DNA of 64,000 nucleotides from Pseudoduganella ginsengisoli (GTDB lineage Bacteria; Pseudomonadota; Gammaproteobacteria; Burkholderiales; Burkholderiaceae_D), in NCBI RefSeq assembly GCF_009720865.1, contig NZ_WNLA01000006.1, forward strand, positions 1-64,000. The letters are read 5' to 3'. The notes below the pieces were generated by a model. That model ran no database searches and was not told the DNA's origin. It saw nothing but the letters and a program-made list of their open reading frames with translations. The position numbers and the translations under genes were made by a program. Shown one piece after another: positions 36,759-44,876 of this stretch. Position 1 is the first letter of the stretch, and the number at the start of each line of letters is the position of its first letter.

Positions 36759-37220
36759 ATGGGAATGTTCACCGAGTTATACCCTCTGGCCACCAGCACC
36801 CGGCTGGCGATGTTAGTCACCGCCGACGCCGAACGCGGCCTGATGACCATATCGGTCATGCCTCGTCCAAATGTCGCCGCAGCCATCAAGTTGGCTGCCG
36901 ACCTGACGCTGACCGCCACGCCGGAGGAGTTCGATGCCGGATTCGTCACCGCATTGACCGGCTACCGCGCCGAACTTGCGCCGCTGCTGGAGCAGGCGGC
37001 CGCCGCAAGCCGGGCGATCCAGACCGAGAAAACCAATCTGCAAAAACAAAGTAAGCCCGCATCCAAGCCTGCGGCCGCAGCCAAGCCACACACCAAGCCC
37101 GCCCCGCGCTGCGCCGACTTGGACGGCGGCGACGAAGTCGGTGAAGCAGCCGCCCCCGACAATCCCAACAATGACCCGGACTGCAGTTGGCAGAAGAACC
37201 GCCAGCCGCAACTATTCTGA
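36759..37220 (+). CDS. PRTRC system protein E
   Basis: This 153-residue protein opens the PRTRC (ParB-related, ThiF-related cassette) operon. The first 90 residues (MFTELYPLATSTRLAMLVTA, MPRPNVAAAIKLAADLTLTA, EEFDAGFVTALTGYR) match the conserved part of family E. The rest is a Lys/Ala/Pro-rich tail ending PDCSWQKNRQPQLF. The biochemical function is unknown in any organism I can recall. AAGGAGAA precedes the ATG, and the gene for protein C begins 11 bases after the stop. Confidence 0.85.
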   Translation: MGMFTELYPLATSTRLAMLVTADAERGLMTISVMPRPNVAAAIKLAADLTLTATPEEFDAGFVTALTGYRAELAPLLEQAAAASRAIQTEKTNLQKQSKPASKPAAAAKPHTKPAPRCADLDGGDEVGEAAAPDNPNNDPDCSWQKNRQPQLF

Positions 37221-37231
37221 CAGGAGGCATC

Positions 37232-37447
37232 ATGGCCATCGCCGTCGAAGCAACACAACGCCGCTATCTCTACAACGGCATTACCCTGCCCGCGCCACCG
37301 GGCCTGACGCACCGGGAAGTGCGCGACCTGCACAGCGCCATCTACCCGGAACTGATCAGCGCCGAAATCGTCGTGGCCGATGAACTGGTTGGCGGGGTAC
37401 AAGAAATCACTTTCCGCCGCGCGGTCGGCACGAAAGGTGCACGATGA
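37232..37447 (+). CDS. PRTRC system protein C, small ubiquitin-like candidate
   Basis: This 71-residue protein has the pattern of PRTRC family C: RYLYNGITLPAPPGLTHREV, LHSAIYPELISAEIV, then a closing strand (GGVQEITFRRAVGTKG). Its size and strand pattern fit a beta-grasp fold, which would make it the modifier used by the ThiF-like E1 and trimmed by the JAMM protein of the same operon. That is inference, though the company of E1 and JAMM genes is the classic sign. A glycine pair lies inside the protein and a single Gly near the end. GGAGG is present before the ATG. Its stop overlaps the next start (ATGA). Confidence 0.78.
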   Translation: MAIAVEATQRRYLYNGITLPAPPGLTHREVRDLHSAIYPELISAEIVVADELVGGVQEITFRRAVGTKGAR

Positions 37448-37665
37448 ACTGGAGCGAATTTACCGCCTTGACCACCGCCATGGCGGACGGACGCGCCGAA
37501 CCCTGCGCCGCCAAGACGAACCGCGCGCTGAACAAGCGGCACCTTATTCATGCCGCGCATTGCTGGCAGCGCTTTGCGCACGCCTGCGCCAACACCGCGA
37601 CCGGCGTCGGCCCAGCGGCACTGCGTCCCGTACCGCCCTCGCCATGGCTGCCGCCCCTACCCTAG
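37444..37665 (+). CDS. Small coupled ORF between PRTRC C and F
   Basis: This 73-residue ORF starts in an ATGA overlap with protein C and ends 22 bases inside protein F, so it is likely translated. NRALNKRHLIHAAHCWQRFA is its most conserved-looking part; the end is Pro-rich. I believe similar small hypothetical genes sit at this point in other PRTRC cassettes, but could not check. The function is unknown. Confidence 0.55.
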   Translation: MNWSEFTALTTAMADGRAEPCAAKTNRALNKRHLIHAAHCWQRFAHACANTATGVGPAALRPVPPSPWLPPLP

Positions 37666-38681
37666 CCGCTCTGGCGCAGCCCGTGCTGGCCGCAGACATT
37701 CCGGCGACGATCCTGCCAGCGGCCGGCCAGCGCGTGGCGGGAACGCTGGCTGGCTACCTTGCGTGCGCCAAAGTGATCACACGGCGTGACTTTCCGCTGG
37801 CGGCGAGCGATCCATTGGCCGCTTGCGCTGCGGTCCTGTCCAAGTGGCTGCACCGGCACATCGGTGACACGGCCTGCCTGGAACCGTTGTTCCAGATCGA
37901 ACCGGTGGCCATCGATCATATCGACGACTTCGACGAAGCCGCCTGCGCTCTGGATGCCGCCGAGGCACAGGCGGTGCGCGGCGTCCATATCCGCTGGTCG
38001 GAGCGCAACATCTGCCACTGGACCGTGGGTCCGGGATTCGAGCGGCTGGAAGCGGCAGTTCCCGGCCTTGGCGCGACCGTGCTGGACATACTGGAGGAAA
38101 AAAGCTGGCAAGCCTATCCGCTGTTTACGCCATCGAATGTGCTGGACGAGGCATCGAACCAATACTGGCTGGGCGAAGAGGACGAGACGGAAATGCTGGA
38201 CAGCGAGTGCGGCGATGACAAGGAGGCATGGGAGGCGATGCGCGCCGACATGGTAACGCGCGCCGACATCGAGCAAGCGTTCCCGGCGTGGGCGTTGCGG
38301 CGCAGGCCGGAACGCATGCCACTGCCAGTCCTGCGCGACATTGCCATCGAACACGTCGATGGGTACGTGCGGCGCGCCACAACGCTGGCGCTGGCATTGG
38401 CGGAAACGCCGACAGACAACACCTTTGCCTCGCGCCGGGAAGGCTTGTTCACCGGCTTTTGCGCGGTGCTGTGCTGGCGCGACGAGGACATCGCGGTGCG
38501 CGTATCGGACGACTACGCACACTATGCATGGCAGGGCGATTCATTCGAGGAAATTGGCGAGGTCATTCTCCCGACAGCGGACCCGCGCGCCTTTCGCCAA
38601 TGGATGCGCGCGATGGAGCCCAACCTGCGCGCCATCGGCCTGATCGACCAGTTGCTGCTGCATCTGGCCGAGGGATACTGA
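37644..38681 (+). CDS. PRTRC system protein F
   Basis: This 345-residue protein shows the family F features AAPTLAALAQPVLAADIPAT at the start, VRGVHIRWSERNICHW, PGFERLEAAVPGLGATVLD, QYWLGEEDETEMLDSECGDD, MVTRADIEQAFPAWAL and a final DDYAHYAWQGDSFEEIGEV. The start at 37644 is chosen because family members begin just before this Ala-rich stretch; the frame is open to 37380 but the extra residues are shadow-like. It is acidic and cytoplasmic. The biochemical role is unknown. Confidence 0.82.
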   Translation: MAAAPTLAALAQPVLAADIPATILPAAGQRVAGTLAGYLACAKVITRRDFPLAASDPLAACAAVLSKWLHRHIGDTACLEPLFQIEPVAIDHIDDFDEAACALDAAEAQAVRGVHIRWSERNICHWTVGPGFERLEAAVPGLGATVLDILEEKSWQAYPLFTPSNVLDEASNQYWLGEEDETEMLDSECGDDKEAWEAMRADMVTRADIEQAFPAWALRRRPERMPLPVLRDIAIEHVDGYVRRATTLALALAETPTDNTFASRREGLFTGFCAVLCWRDEDIAVRVSDDYAHYAWQGDSFEEIGEVILPTADPRAFRQWMRAMEPNLRAIGLIDQLLLHLAEGY

Positions 38682-38701
38682 TTCCACAGGAGGAACATAC
38701 C

Positions 38702-39433
38702 ATGCATGCGACATTCCAAGTCCACGCCCCGCGCGCCGCCAGCTACCTGCTGGCCGAGGCCGTCCTGATCTACCGGGAACACGGGGCCAGCCAGCCACAC
38801 GCCTATGCCAGCATCCATGCGGTCGAAGTGGCCGATGGCCGTCCCGTTATTCTCGCGGGAAAACCGATGACACCCCGCGCGGCGCACCGGCTGGCGCGCG
38901 ACCTGAACCACCAGAGCGGCGTCGGCGCGTCGTTCCTTGATGGCAGGACACTCTACAGCGGCCCGAACCTGCTGGTGTGGTGGCAACCCGCCACGACACG
39001 GCACATCGCGTTCAAATGCACGGAGTTCGGCGAGCGTGGCGAAGTCGTGCCGCACCCTGCGCTGGTCTTCGCGGTCGGCCCCAAAGGCTGGCACGTGTGG
39101 GCGGTGAAAGGAACGAAGCGACCGACGCGCGACACCGGGCTCTACCGAGCCCCCTACTTCAACGTCAGCGATACCGGTGCGATCTGCCAAGGCAGCGCGG
39201 TTCTCCCCAGCGGCGAGGCCAGCAGCCGGATCGATGCATGGGTCGATGCCTTCTTCTGCTCGTTCTTCTCGCACCCGAACGGCGCCAAGACGGTACGCCA
39301 TCCCGGCGGGGCTTACGCATTCTGGCAATCCATGCTGGACGCACCGCCCGCGCGCTTCCCGGGGCGCTCGCTTCTGCCCACCGGCGTAACGCTGGCCGAC
39401 GCCATCGAGAAAATTGGAGGCGGCGATGCTTGA
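38702..39433 (+). CDS. PRTRC system protein B
   Basis: This 243-residue protein is recognised as family B by ADGRPVILAGKPMTPRAAHR, the WWQPATTRHIAF block, PHPALVFAVGPKGWHVWAVK, GLYRAPYFNVSDTGAICQGS and FFCSFFSHPNG...VRHPGG. It is constantly present next to the JAMM protein and ThiF, so it may bridge them or bind substrate; no enzyme motif is evident. The ATG at 38702 has AGGAGG a few bases upstream. Its last eight bases overlap the start of protein A. Confidence 0.85.
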   Translation: MHATFQVHAPRAASYLLAEAVLIYREHGASQPHAYASIHAVEVADGRPVILAGKPMTPRAAHRLARDLNHQSGVGASFLDGRTLYSGPNLLVWWQPATTRHIAFKCTEFGERGEVVPHPALVFAVGPKGWHVWAVKGTKRPTRDTGLYRAPYFNVSDTGAICQGSAVLPSGEASSRIDAWVDAFFCSFFSHPNGAKTVRHPGGAYAFWQSMLDAPPARFPGRSLLPTGVTLADAIEKIGGGDA

Positions 39434-40064
39434 CCCGCGTGACGCCGCGCTGCTGGCCGCCTGCCCCGTCGTCGCCATGCCGCGCCATGGCGAGTTGCCG
39501 CCGATGGCGACCGGCATGCGACTTGTCGTGGCCGCCAACGGCCTGTTCGTGCAGGCGCGCCTGCCATGGCTGGAATGCGTAGCGCAATGCGGCCACATCG
39601 ACGCCACGCTGCCGCTACCGTATGGATCTCTTGCACCGCAACTGGCGCTATCGTTTGGCGTCATTCCGGCGGGGCTACTGCGCCAGTTCGTTCAGATGGC
39701 CCGGCAAGCCAGTCCAACCGAGACGGCGGCAGCTATCATCCATTGCGCCAACACCGGCGCACTGCGCATGGCCCCCTGCGAGACCATTGAGGCCGATGGG
39801 TTGCACGTGATCTACCGTCCGCCCCTGCTGGCCGCATCCGAGCAGGTCGTGGTCGATCTGCATTCGCACGGCGATGGCAGGGCGTTCTTTTCGGCGCAGG
39901 ACGACTTAGATGACCGGGCCATCAAGCTGTGTGGCGTCTTCGGGCGGGTGCGCAGCCACCATCCTGAAGCCCGGTTCCGGTTGGCCATCAATGGCCTGTT
40001 TATCGACTTGTGCGAGCGGTGGGACGACTTCATCGGGCTTGCACGCATGGAGGGAAGCGAATAA
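39426..40064 (+). CDS. PRTRC system protein A, JAMM/JAB metalloprotease
   Basis: This 212-residue protein has a perfect JAMM signature, HSHGDGRAFFSAQD (His-x-His, seven residues, Ser, two, Asp) at about 142-155, the zinc site of JAB-type isopeptidases that remove or process ubiquitin-like modifiers. The preceding Glu of the motif is probably the one in the LAASEQVVVDL strand region. The N-terminal half is the PRTRC A domain (LDPRDAALLAACPVVAMPRH). The start has GGAGG in the spacer; the stop overlaps the ThiF start by one base (TAATG). Confidence 0.87.
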   Translation: MLDPRDAALLAACPVVAMPRHGELPPMATGMRLVVAANGLFVQARLPWLECVAQCGHIDATLPLPYGSLAPQLALSFGVIPAGLLRQFVQMARQASPTETAAAIIHCANTGALRMAPCETIEADGLHVIYRPPLLAASEQVVVDLHSHGDGRAFFSAQDDLDDRAIKLCGVFGRVRSHHPEARFRLAINGLFIDLCERWDDFIGLARMEGSE

Positions 40065-40846
40065 TGGACACCCTGCCCCACAGGATCGACAGCGAACTGC
40101 TCACGCGCCGTGTGACCATCCATCTGGCGGGTGTCGGCGGCAATGGCGCGCAGATGGCGGGTTGCCTTGCGCGGCTAGACATTGCCATGCGCGCACTCGG
40201 CCACCCAGCGGGCCTGTACGTGCATGCTTTTGATCCGGATACGGTGAGCGAGGCCAACGTTGGGCGCCAACTTTATAGCCGTAGCGACATTGGCACCCAC
40301 AAGGCGGTGGTGACGATTTCGCGCCTGAACCACTTCTACGGACTGGACTGGGACGCCAGCATCCACCCCATCGAACAGGCTTGGCGGGGCGAACGCCAGT
40401 TCCGGCAGCGGGAAGCGGATATTCTGATCAGTTGCGTCGATACCCGAGCCGCGCGGCGCAGGACGCACGAATACCTGTTTTCCGGTGCCCGCTACGCATA
40501 CTGGCTGGATCTGGGCAACCGCCAGCACGATGGGCAGGTGGTGCTGGGCCAGCCGCCGAGCACGCGGCTGCCGCTCGATGCGCCGCAGCGGCTGCGCTGC
40601 GTCACCGAGCGCTATCCGGAACTGTTGGAGCAAGGTGGACCGGAAGACGACACTCCTTCATGCTCGGTGCGCATGTCACTGGCGTCGCAAGGCTTGTTTA
40701 TCAACGACGTCGTGGTCCGTTTTGCGGCACAAGTGCTCTATGAGCTTTTCTCCAACGGAGGGCTGGCAGGGAACGGCATTGTCTGCAATCTGGCCGAGAA
40801 AAAAACCGTGCCAATGGCAATCAACAAGCTCGACCGGACGCGTTAA
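40064..40846 (+). CDS. PRTRC ThiF-family E1-like adenylyltransferase
   Basis: This 260-residue enzyme would activate a Ubl C-terminus, most simply that of protein C. Its nucleotide site shows LAGVGGNGAQ, FDPDTVSEANVGRQLY (Asp, Asn, Arg), IGTHKAVV (Lys) and ISCVDTRAARR (Asp). DTPSCSVRMSLASQGLFIND late in the chain carries a cysteine at the place where ThiF-type proteins have a zinc or catalytic Cys. It is the last gene of the PRTRC run and converges on a minus-strand gene with a four-base overlap. The second E1-like protein of the window (18328-19527) belongs to a different family. Confidence 0.87.
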   Translation: MDTLPHRIDSELLTRRVTIHLAGVGGNGAQMAGCLARLDIAMRALGHPAGLYVHAFDPDTVSEANVGRQLYSRSDIGTHKAVVTISRLNHFYGLDWDASIHPIEQAWRGERQFRQREADILISCVDTRAARRRTHEYLFSGARYAYWLDLGNRQHDGQVVLGQPPSTRLPLDAPQRLRCVTERYPELLEQGGPEDDTPSCSVRMSLASQGLFINDVVVRFAAQVLYELFSNGGLAGNGIVCNLAEKKTVPMAINKLDRTR

Positions 40847-41121
40847 GAGGCTCCTGTAGCTGACGTCGGCTTCTTAAAGGGAAGGATGCATCCTACCTTG
40901 CCACCTAGCCGGCGGCGAATATTTTCAAGCCTGATCTCTTCGACCATTTCATCCATTTGCTGCTGGCTCAACGGCTCGGCGTCCTTTGGGCGTTCGCTCA
41001 GCCAGATGATCAGCTTTTCACAAGCCAGCCTTGCATCAGGGTCCATGGCTTCCAGATGGGGCAATATGTCCCTCTCAAAGTCGACCTCGACAATTGATGA
41101 TGGGTCTTCGCTATCTATCAT
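40843..41121 (-). CDS. Small acidic protein of unknown function
   Basis: The protein has 92 residues and is not recognised. It is an acidic helical protein (DFERDILPHLEAMDPDARLA, LSQQQMDEMVEEIRLENIRR) with a short basic tail. AAGGA precedes the ATG at 41121. It is followed by nothing on its strand except, beyond the convergent thiF end, unrelated genes. Codon use resembles that of its neighbours. Confidence 0.5.
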   Translation of the reverse strand: MIDSEDPSSIVEVDFERDILPHLEAMDPDARLACEKLIIWLSERPKDAEPLSQQQMDEMVEEIRLENIRRRLGGKVGCILPFKKPTSATGAS

Positions 41122-41178
41122 TGCATTCCTTTACCGCCACCGGCCGCCTGCGAACGGCGTGTTGCGTCTTTCCTTGGT

Positions 41179-41313
41179 TTATTTTGCAAACCGCGCATCG
41201 AACGCCTTGTCGCGGTCCCGGGCGTTCATTTTATCCTGCCGGTCAGCGGCCAAAAAGCCGACCACGGCGGCGAGTAGGATGATGACGATGACAATTAATG
41301 GCTTCTTTCCCAT
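41179..41313 (-). CDS. 44-residue single-pass membrane protein
   Basis: An ATG at 41313 with GGAGG ahead gives KKPLIVIVIILLAAVVGFLA, one strong membrane helix, then a charged tail (DRQDKMNARDRDKAFDARF). The short N-terminus and basic flank suggest an N-in or anchored orientation. The function is unknown. It precedes the 92-residue gene on the same strand and may share its transcript. Confidence 0.5.
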   Translation of the reverse strand: MGKKPLIVIVIILLAAVVGFLAADRQDKMNARDRDKAFDARFAK

Positions 41314-41444
41314 AATTCCTCCGCTTCGTGGGCTGGTCGACACTCCACCTTCTTCCATAACAAACCACCATTCGGGCAAATTACGCCGACCAGCATTAGT
41401 TCGGCCAAGTAGACACCTGCGATCGGTGCCACTTCGCGTCCGCG

Positions 41445-42776
41445 TCAGTTTGTCATCAGAGTATGAATGGCCTTGAGGAATGCGCCACCGGTTTCCGTCG
41501 CCTCGGCCGCCTTGCTTGGATCAAGATCAATGCCATGCACTGCCTGGTTCATCGTCGCCAGCGCCTCCAGGAATTGTTCGGTCCCCGGAATGATCACGCC
41601 CAGGCTTTGCAACGTTTTCAACAAACTCGCCACACCCACCGGTAGTTCCACCGCGCCGCGTGCCGCAGCAAGTCGCCTCAGTGCGGATTCGATTTCCATC
41701 CGCATTTTGATCACTGCCATCAACGGAAACTCGCGCGACAAATCCTCGATCGTCGGCAATGCTTGCTGCAGCTGCGGCGGCAGCGCGGAGGACATGCGGT
41801 ATTGCGCCACACCGATGGGCTTGCTGGAATCGCGCAACGCATACTCGACGATGACCTCGTTGCGGCCCTTGCAAAGGATAATACCAATGGTCGGCTGGTC
41901 ATCCGGGTGCCGCAATTGGGCATCCACGGCAGAGAGGTAAAAATTCATCTTGCCTGCGAATTCCGGCTTGAAGTCCTCAATTTTAAGTTCGATAACCACG
42001 AAGCAGCGCAGGCGCAGGTGATAAAACAGCAGATCCAGATAGTAATCCTGCCCGCCCACCTCAAGATGGTATTGGCTTCCCACGAAAGCAAAGCCTTTGC
42101 CTAGCTCCAGGATCAGCTCGCGCAGGTGGTCGATCAGTCCCCGCTCCAGGTCACGCTCAAGCAAATCAGGCCCGAGCGAGAGAAAATCGAACGTGTAAGG
42201 GTCCTTCAGCAACTGTTGCGCCAATTCGGACTGCGGTGCGGGCAGCGTACGGGCGAAGTTGGTAATGGCGCCACCTTGACGGGAATAGAGGTCGCTGGAA
42301 ATCTGATGGTCCAGTACGTTTCTGCTCCACCCATGCTCCACGCACTGCCTTGCATACCACACCCGCTCGGTCTCCGACTTTACGCCCTCGACAAGGCGGA
42401 TATTGTGGCCCCACGGCAATTGTGCAACAAGCTGTTGCACAATTGCCGGGTCCGGCCATGCACTAGCAAACGCACGCATGTACTTCAAATTACGGGGAGA
42501 AAGTCCTGTCATTTCAGGGAAGGCCCGGCCAAGATCTGCGCCGAGGCGTTCGATCACTTTGGCTCCCCAGCCTTCGTGCTGCTGGCGCGCCAAAATCTCC
42601 CGCCCGATGTCCCAATATAGCAAAACCAGTTCACGATTGACCGCCAAGCCAGCACGCAACCGCGCCTGCGAGATTTTCGCCTTCAGCTCGCTGACCAGTG
42701 CCAGATACGCCCCGGCATCAACTTCGGGCACGACACTGGCTCCCAGCTTACCGCGCCCACCTGCCGACTTCACCAT
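41445..42776 (-). CDS. DUF1016/YhcG-type PD-(D/E)xK nuclease
   Basis: This 443-residue protein has an N-terminal DUF1016 DNA-binding domain (YWDIGREILARQQHEGWGAK, LGRAFPEMTGLSPRNLKYMR, LPWGHN) and a PD-(D/E)xK nuclease: FVGSQYHLEVGGQDYYLDLL carries the Asp and VVIELKIEDFKPE the Glu-x-Lys. Family members act as nucleases with roles in recombination or defence. It is about 90 residues longer than usual: a C-terminal helical extension (VASLLKTLQSLGVIIPGTEQ) resembles those of orphan type I-like systems. The gene contains a strong palindrome near 42418-42450. It stands alone. Confidence 0.85.
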   Translation of the reverse strand: MVKSAGGRGKLGASVVPEVDAGAYLALVSELKAKISQARLRAGLAVNRELVLLYWDIGREILARQQHEGWGAKVIERLGADLGRAFPEMTGLSPRNLKYMRAFASAWPDPAIVQQLVAQLPWGHNIRLVEGVKSETERVWYARQCVEHGWSRNVLDHQISSDLYSRQGGAITNFARTLPAPQSELAQQLLKDPYTFDFLSLGPDLLERDLERGLIDHLRELILELGKGFAFVGSQYHLEVGGQDYYLDLLFYHLRLRCFVVIELKIEDFKPEFAGKMNFYLSAVDAQLRHPDDQPTIGIILCKGRNEVIVEYALRDSSKPIGVAQYRMSSALPPQLQQALPTIEDLSREFPLMAVIKMRMEIESALRRLAAARGAVELPVGVASLLKTLQSLGVIIPGTEQFLEALATMNQAVHGIDLDPSKAAEATETGGAFLKAIHTLMTN

Positions 42777-42977
42777 TGCTCCCCCAAGTCCAGCACTACT
42801 GAAACCACATCGAGCAGGAACCCATATTCAAGATCACGCTGCAAAAGCGCTATTTTAACGTGCCAACCAGCCGCCTGGTGGTGGCCATACACGCCGTAAC
42901 GGCAGGCGCGGATGCAAAGGGACGGCCAAACTGCGCCGTCCCTGCCATTTTCACCTGCGATCGGGTCTTCCCTCACT

Positions 42978-43310
42978 TCATGCCACCGGATGGATAACTC
43001 CAAACCCGGCATCCGTCCGTGCACTGGCGTAGCCTTCCTGCCACATCCGCGCCAAGGATTGGTCCAGAGCAAACAGCTCGGGCATTGCCTTGACACCGAT
43101 AAGATAAGCAACATACCCCGCCCGCATTGCGCGAAGGAGCACTAGGCTCAGCGCCTCCACGCTACGCGTTGGATCGGCTTCCGGCCGCCAATTTGCGAGC
43201 CACGTCTGCAGCGCCATCCACTCGCCCAGGCCAGCCACGTTATCGATTTCTTCCATCTCCGCCGACAACTGGTGAACTGGACAAACAACCTGATTACTCT
43301 CACACCTCAT
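42978..43310 (-). CDS. Small element protein, paralogue set member A
   Basis: The protein has 110 residues and unknown function. SLVLLRAMRAGYVAYLIGVK and MPELFALDQSLARMWQEGY align with the corresponding parts of the genes at 44533-44820 and 44877-45251, so these are three diverged copies of one small helical protein. The N-terminal CxxxxxxxC (RCESNQVVCPVH) holds Cys and His that in the other two are at the C-terminus. GGAGG precedes the ATG at 43310; a TTG at 43316 is closer to it. It overlaps the gene upstream by 11 bases. Confidence 0.6.
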   Translation of the reverse strand: MRCESNQVVCPVHQLSAEMEEIDNVAGLGEWMALQTWLANWRPEADPTRSVEALSLVLLRAMRAGYVAYLIGVKAMPELFALDQSLARMWQEGYASARTDAGFGVIHPVA

Positions 43311-43575
43311 GTTCAATGCCCTCCATGCCCTTCAATTCTTCCAGGGCCACGCCGCCGTTTTCGCGGCAGATATCCCTGGCCGAACACAGGGAACCATTCC
43401 TGAGGTTGCAAAAGCAGATGCAAGTGCGGTTCGTGCGGATAAACAGCGTGCCGTCCCTTGCACGCACCCGCCTGCCCGGCCTCAGCTCCTCCAGCCATAC
43501 CAGCAGTGGCGCACACAACGCGTCAAAGCGCGCGTCCACGTTCCCCTGTGGTGAATTCCAGTCCATGCGTTTCAT
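43300..43575 (-). CDS. Small Cys-containing element protein
   Basis: The protein has 91 residues and no recognised family. FDALCAPLLVWLEELRPGRR and TLFIRTNRTCICFCNLRNGS, then SARDICRENG, contain five cysteines, suggesting metal binding. GGAGGG precedes the ATG at 43575. Its end overlaps the start of the next gene, so the two form an operon. This operon lies divergent from the 76-residue gene at 43750. Confidence 0.5.
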   Translation of the reverse strand: MKRMDWNSPQGNVDARFDALCAPLLVWLEELRPGRRVRARDGTLFIRTNRTCICFCNLRNGSLCSARDICRENGGVALEELKGMEGIEHEV

Positions 43576-43749
43576 GATGCCCTCCTTCCTCGCATGATTT
43601 TTTCGGTTCGCGGCAAAACCGGTGATCCCGCACGCACAGCAGTTGAATGCGCGGGGATCTATGCTTAACATGGTTTTACCAGCGAAACGCCAGTGCGCAA
43701 GCGCGCATGCACCGCATTCCCATCAACCCCAACGCCACGGCGAATTCCC

Positions 43750-43980
43750 ATGCTGCGACTAGGAATCCATATCCGCCTGACTCCGAACGAGATCGAGAAC
43801 CTGGCCTTCATTACCGGAATTACTCCCGGCCAGATCAGGACCATCGGCGACTTGAAGCGCTACATCCGCAAGTGCAAGCGCCACTACTGGGGCACCTCCA
43901 GGGATACCCGCGAACTGCATCGTCTGATCGACGAGGCGTATCGCGGGTGCCTGGAAGGCCACCACCTAGCGGCTCTCTGA
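43750..43980 (+). CDS. Small conserved element protein, copy 2 (76 residues)
   Basis: This is the paralogue of 1600-1830. The first half differs at many positions (NEIENLAFITGITPGQIRT), while the second half is the same apart from the last 12 residues. The ATG is placed by the shared leader CAACGCCACGGCGAA. In copy 1 the Mrr-like gene follows directly; here 1.7 kb with three small genes has been inserted between them. It converges with the next minus-strand gene with a 15-base overlap. The function is unknown. Confidence 0.65.
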   Translation: MLRLGIHIRLTPNEIENLAFITGITPGQIRTIGDLKRYIRKCKRHYWGTSRDTRELHRLIDEAYRGCLEGHHLAAL

Positions 43981-44421
43981 CCCGGTGGCCGGCGCCTTCG
44001 GTTCCTCCTGCACCGCCTTGCTCTTTTGTGCCGGGCGTTTTCCGATCTTGCGCAGTTGAACCGTCGCCGGTTCGTCGTGCCGCACCAAAAACGCGAGGCC
44101 GGCTTCGGCCGTGAAGCGCCAGCAGCGCGCCAGCACGGCGAACGGCCAGCCGAGCACCCCGAATAACATGAAGCGCAGCGCCTTGCCGACCGCTCGGGCT
44201 CTGGCCTGCCGCTCCTTCGCTCGCCGCAACGACTGCCGGCAGCGCAGGTACAGGCCGGAATGCTGACGCCTGGCGTCGTCGTCCTGGTCCATGTGTGCAA
44301 TCAGTTCCGCGGCGACCGTGGGATCGCCGACAGTGCGGTAGAACTGCGACCACACCATTTCCTCTTCGCGGCCCATGCGGCGTTGCTGCCGATTGCCACG
44401 ACCTTCCTGTTCCTTGCCCAT
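43966..44421 (-). CDS. Small protein with one hydrophobic segment
   Basis: The protein has 151 residues and is not recognised. A Gln/Arg-rich N-terminus (QEGRGNRQQRRMGREEEM), a helical part (DPTVAAELIAHMDQDDDARR) and one membrane-like segment (ALRFMLFGVLGWPFAVLARC, about 82-102) are followed by a Lys/Pro-rich tail. GGAGGG precedes the ATG at 44421. It may anchor to the inner membrane with both ends in the cytoplasm or cross once. Confidence 0.5.
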   Translation of the reverse strand: MGKEQEGRGNRQQRRMGREEEMVWSQFYRTVGDPTVAAELIAHMDQDDDARRQHSGLYLRCRQSLRRAKERQARARAVGKALRFMLFGVLGWPFAVLARCWRFTAEAGLAFLVRHDEPATVQLRKIGKRPAQKSKAVQEEPKAPATGSESR

Positions 44422-44532
44422 GATGCCCTCCCAAAAAAAATGCGAGGCACCATGCCCTCGCGGGACTGCGATGCCCCGCCAGTTCAAACCATCGTCTTGC
44501 CTTATAGGCCATTACCGCGCCGATGCTCCGTC

Positions 44533-44820
44533 TCACCCATGAAACGGACATGGATTGCCTGTACCATCATTACAGCTCGGGCAATCATCCATGTCCTGGC
44601 GCAGCAACTCGGTCATGTAGCCGTCATGCCAGCGCGATTCGAGCAACTCTTCCCCCTTAAATAGCAAGGGCACCTGGTCGATGTTTGCTCGCGCGTCCCG
44701 CACACCTTGCGCCATGGCCTCGTACAACACGTCACAGTACAGCTCTTGCGCCTCTTCCGGGTTACACAGCGCCGTGATTTTTGCCTGCGCAAGCATCACC
44801 CTGATATCCAATCCACGCAT
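44533..44820 (-). CDS. Small element protein, paralogue set member B
   Basis: The protein has 95 residues. YEAMAQGVRDARANIDQVPL, LFKGEELLESRWHDGYMTEL and a Cys-rich end DCPSCNDGTGNPCPFHG are shared in outline with member C; the end looks like a one-zinc knuckle (CxxC, CPxHG). The ATG at 44820 has GGGAGG about 11 bases ahead. The function is unknown; the conserved helix and zinc end point to nucleic-acid or protein binding. Confidence 0.58.
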   Translation of the reverse strand: MRGLDIRVMLAQAKITALCNPEEAQELYCDVLYEAMAQGVRDARANIDQVPLLFKGEELLESRWHDGYMTELLRQDMDDCPSCNDGTGNPCPFHG

Positions 44821-44876
44821 GATCGTCTTGCCTCCCTGGGAAAGTAAACCAGCGATACAGATACATCGCCACGTCA

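Noticed and set aside
38522..39664. 380-residue minus-strand frame across PRTRC F/B/A
   Set aside because: It crosses three overlapping plus-strand genes with recognised families and has no start signals of its own.
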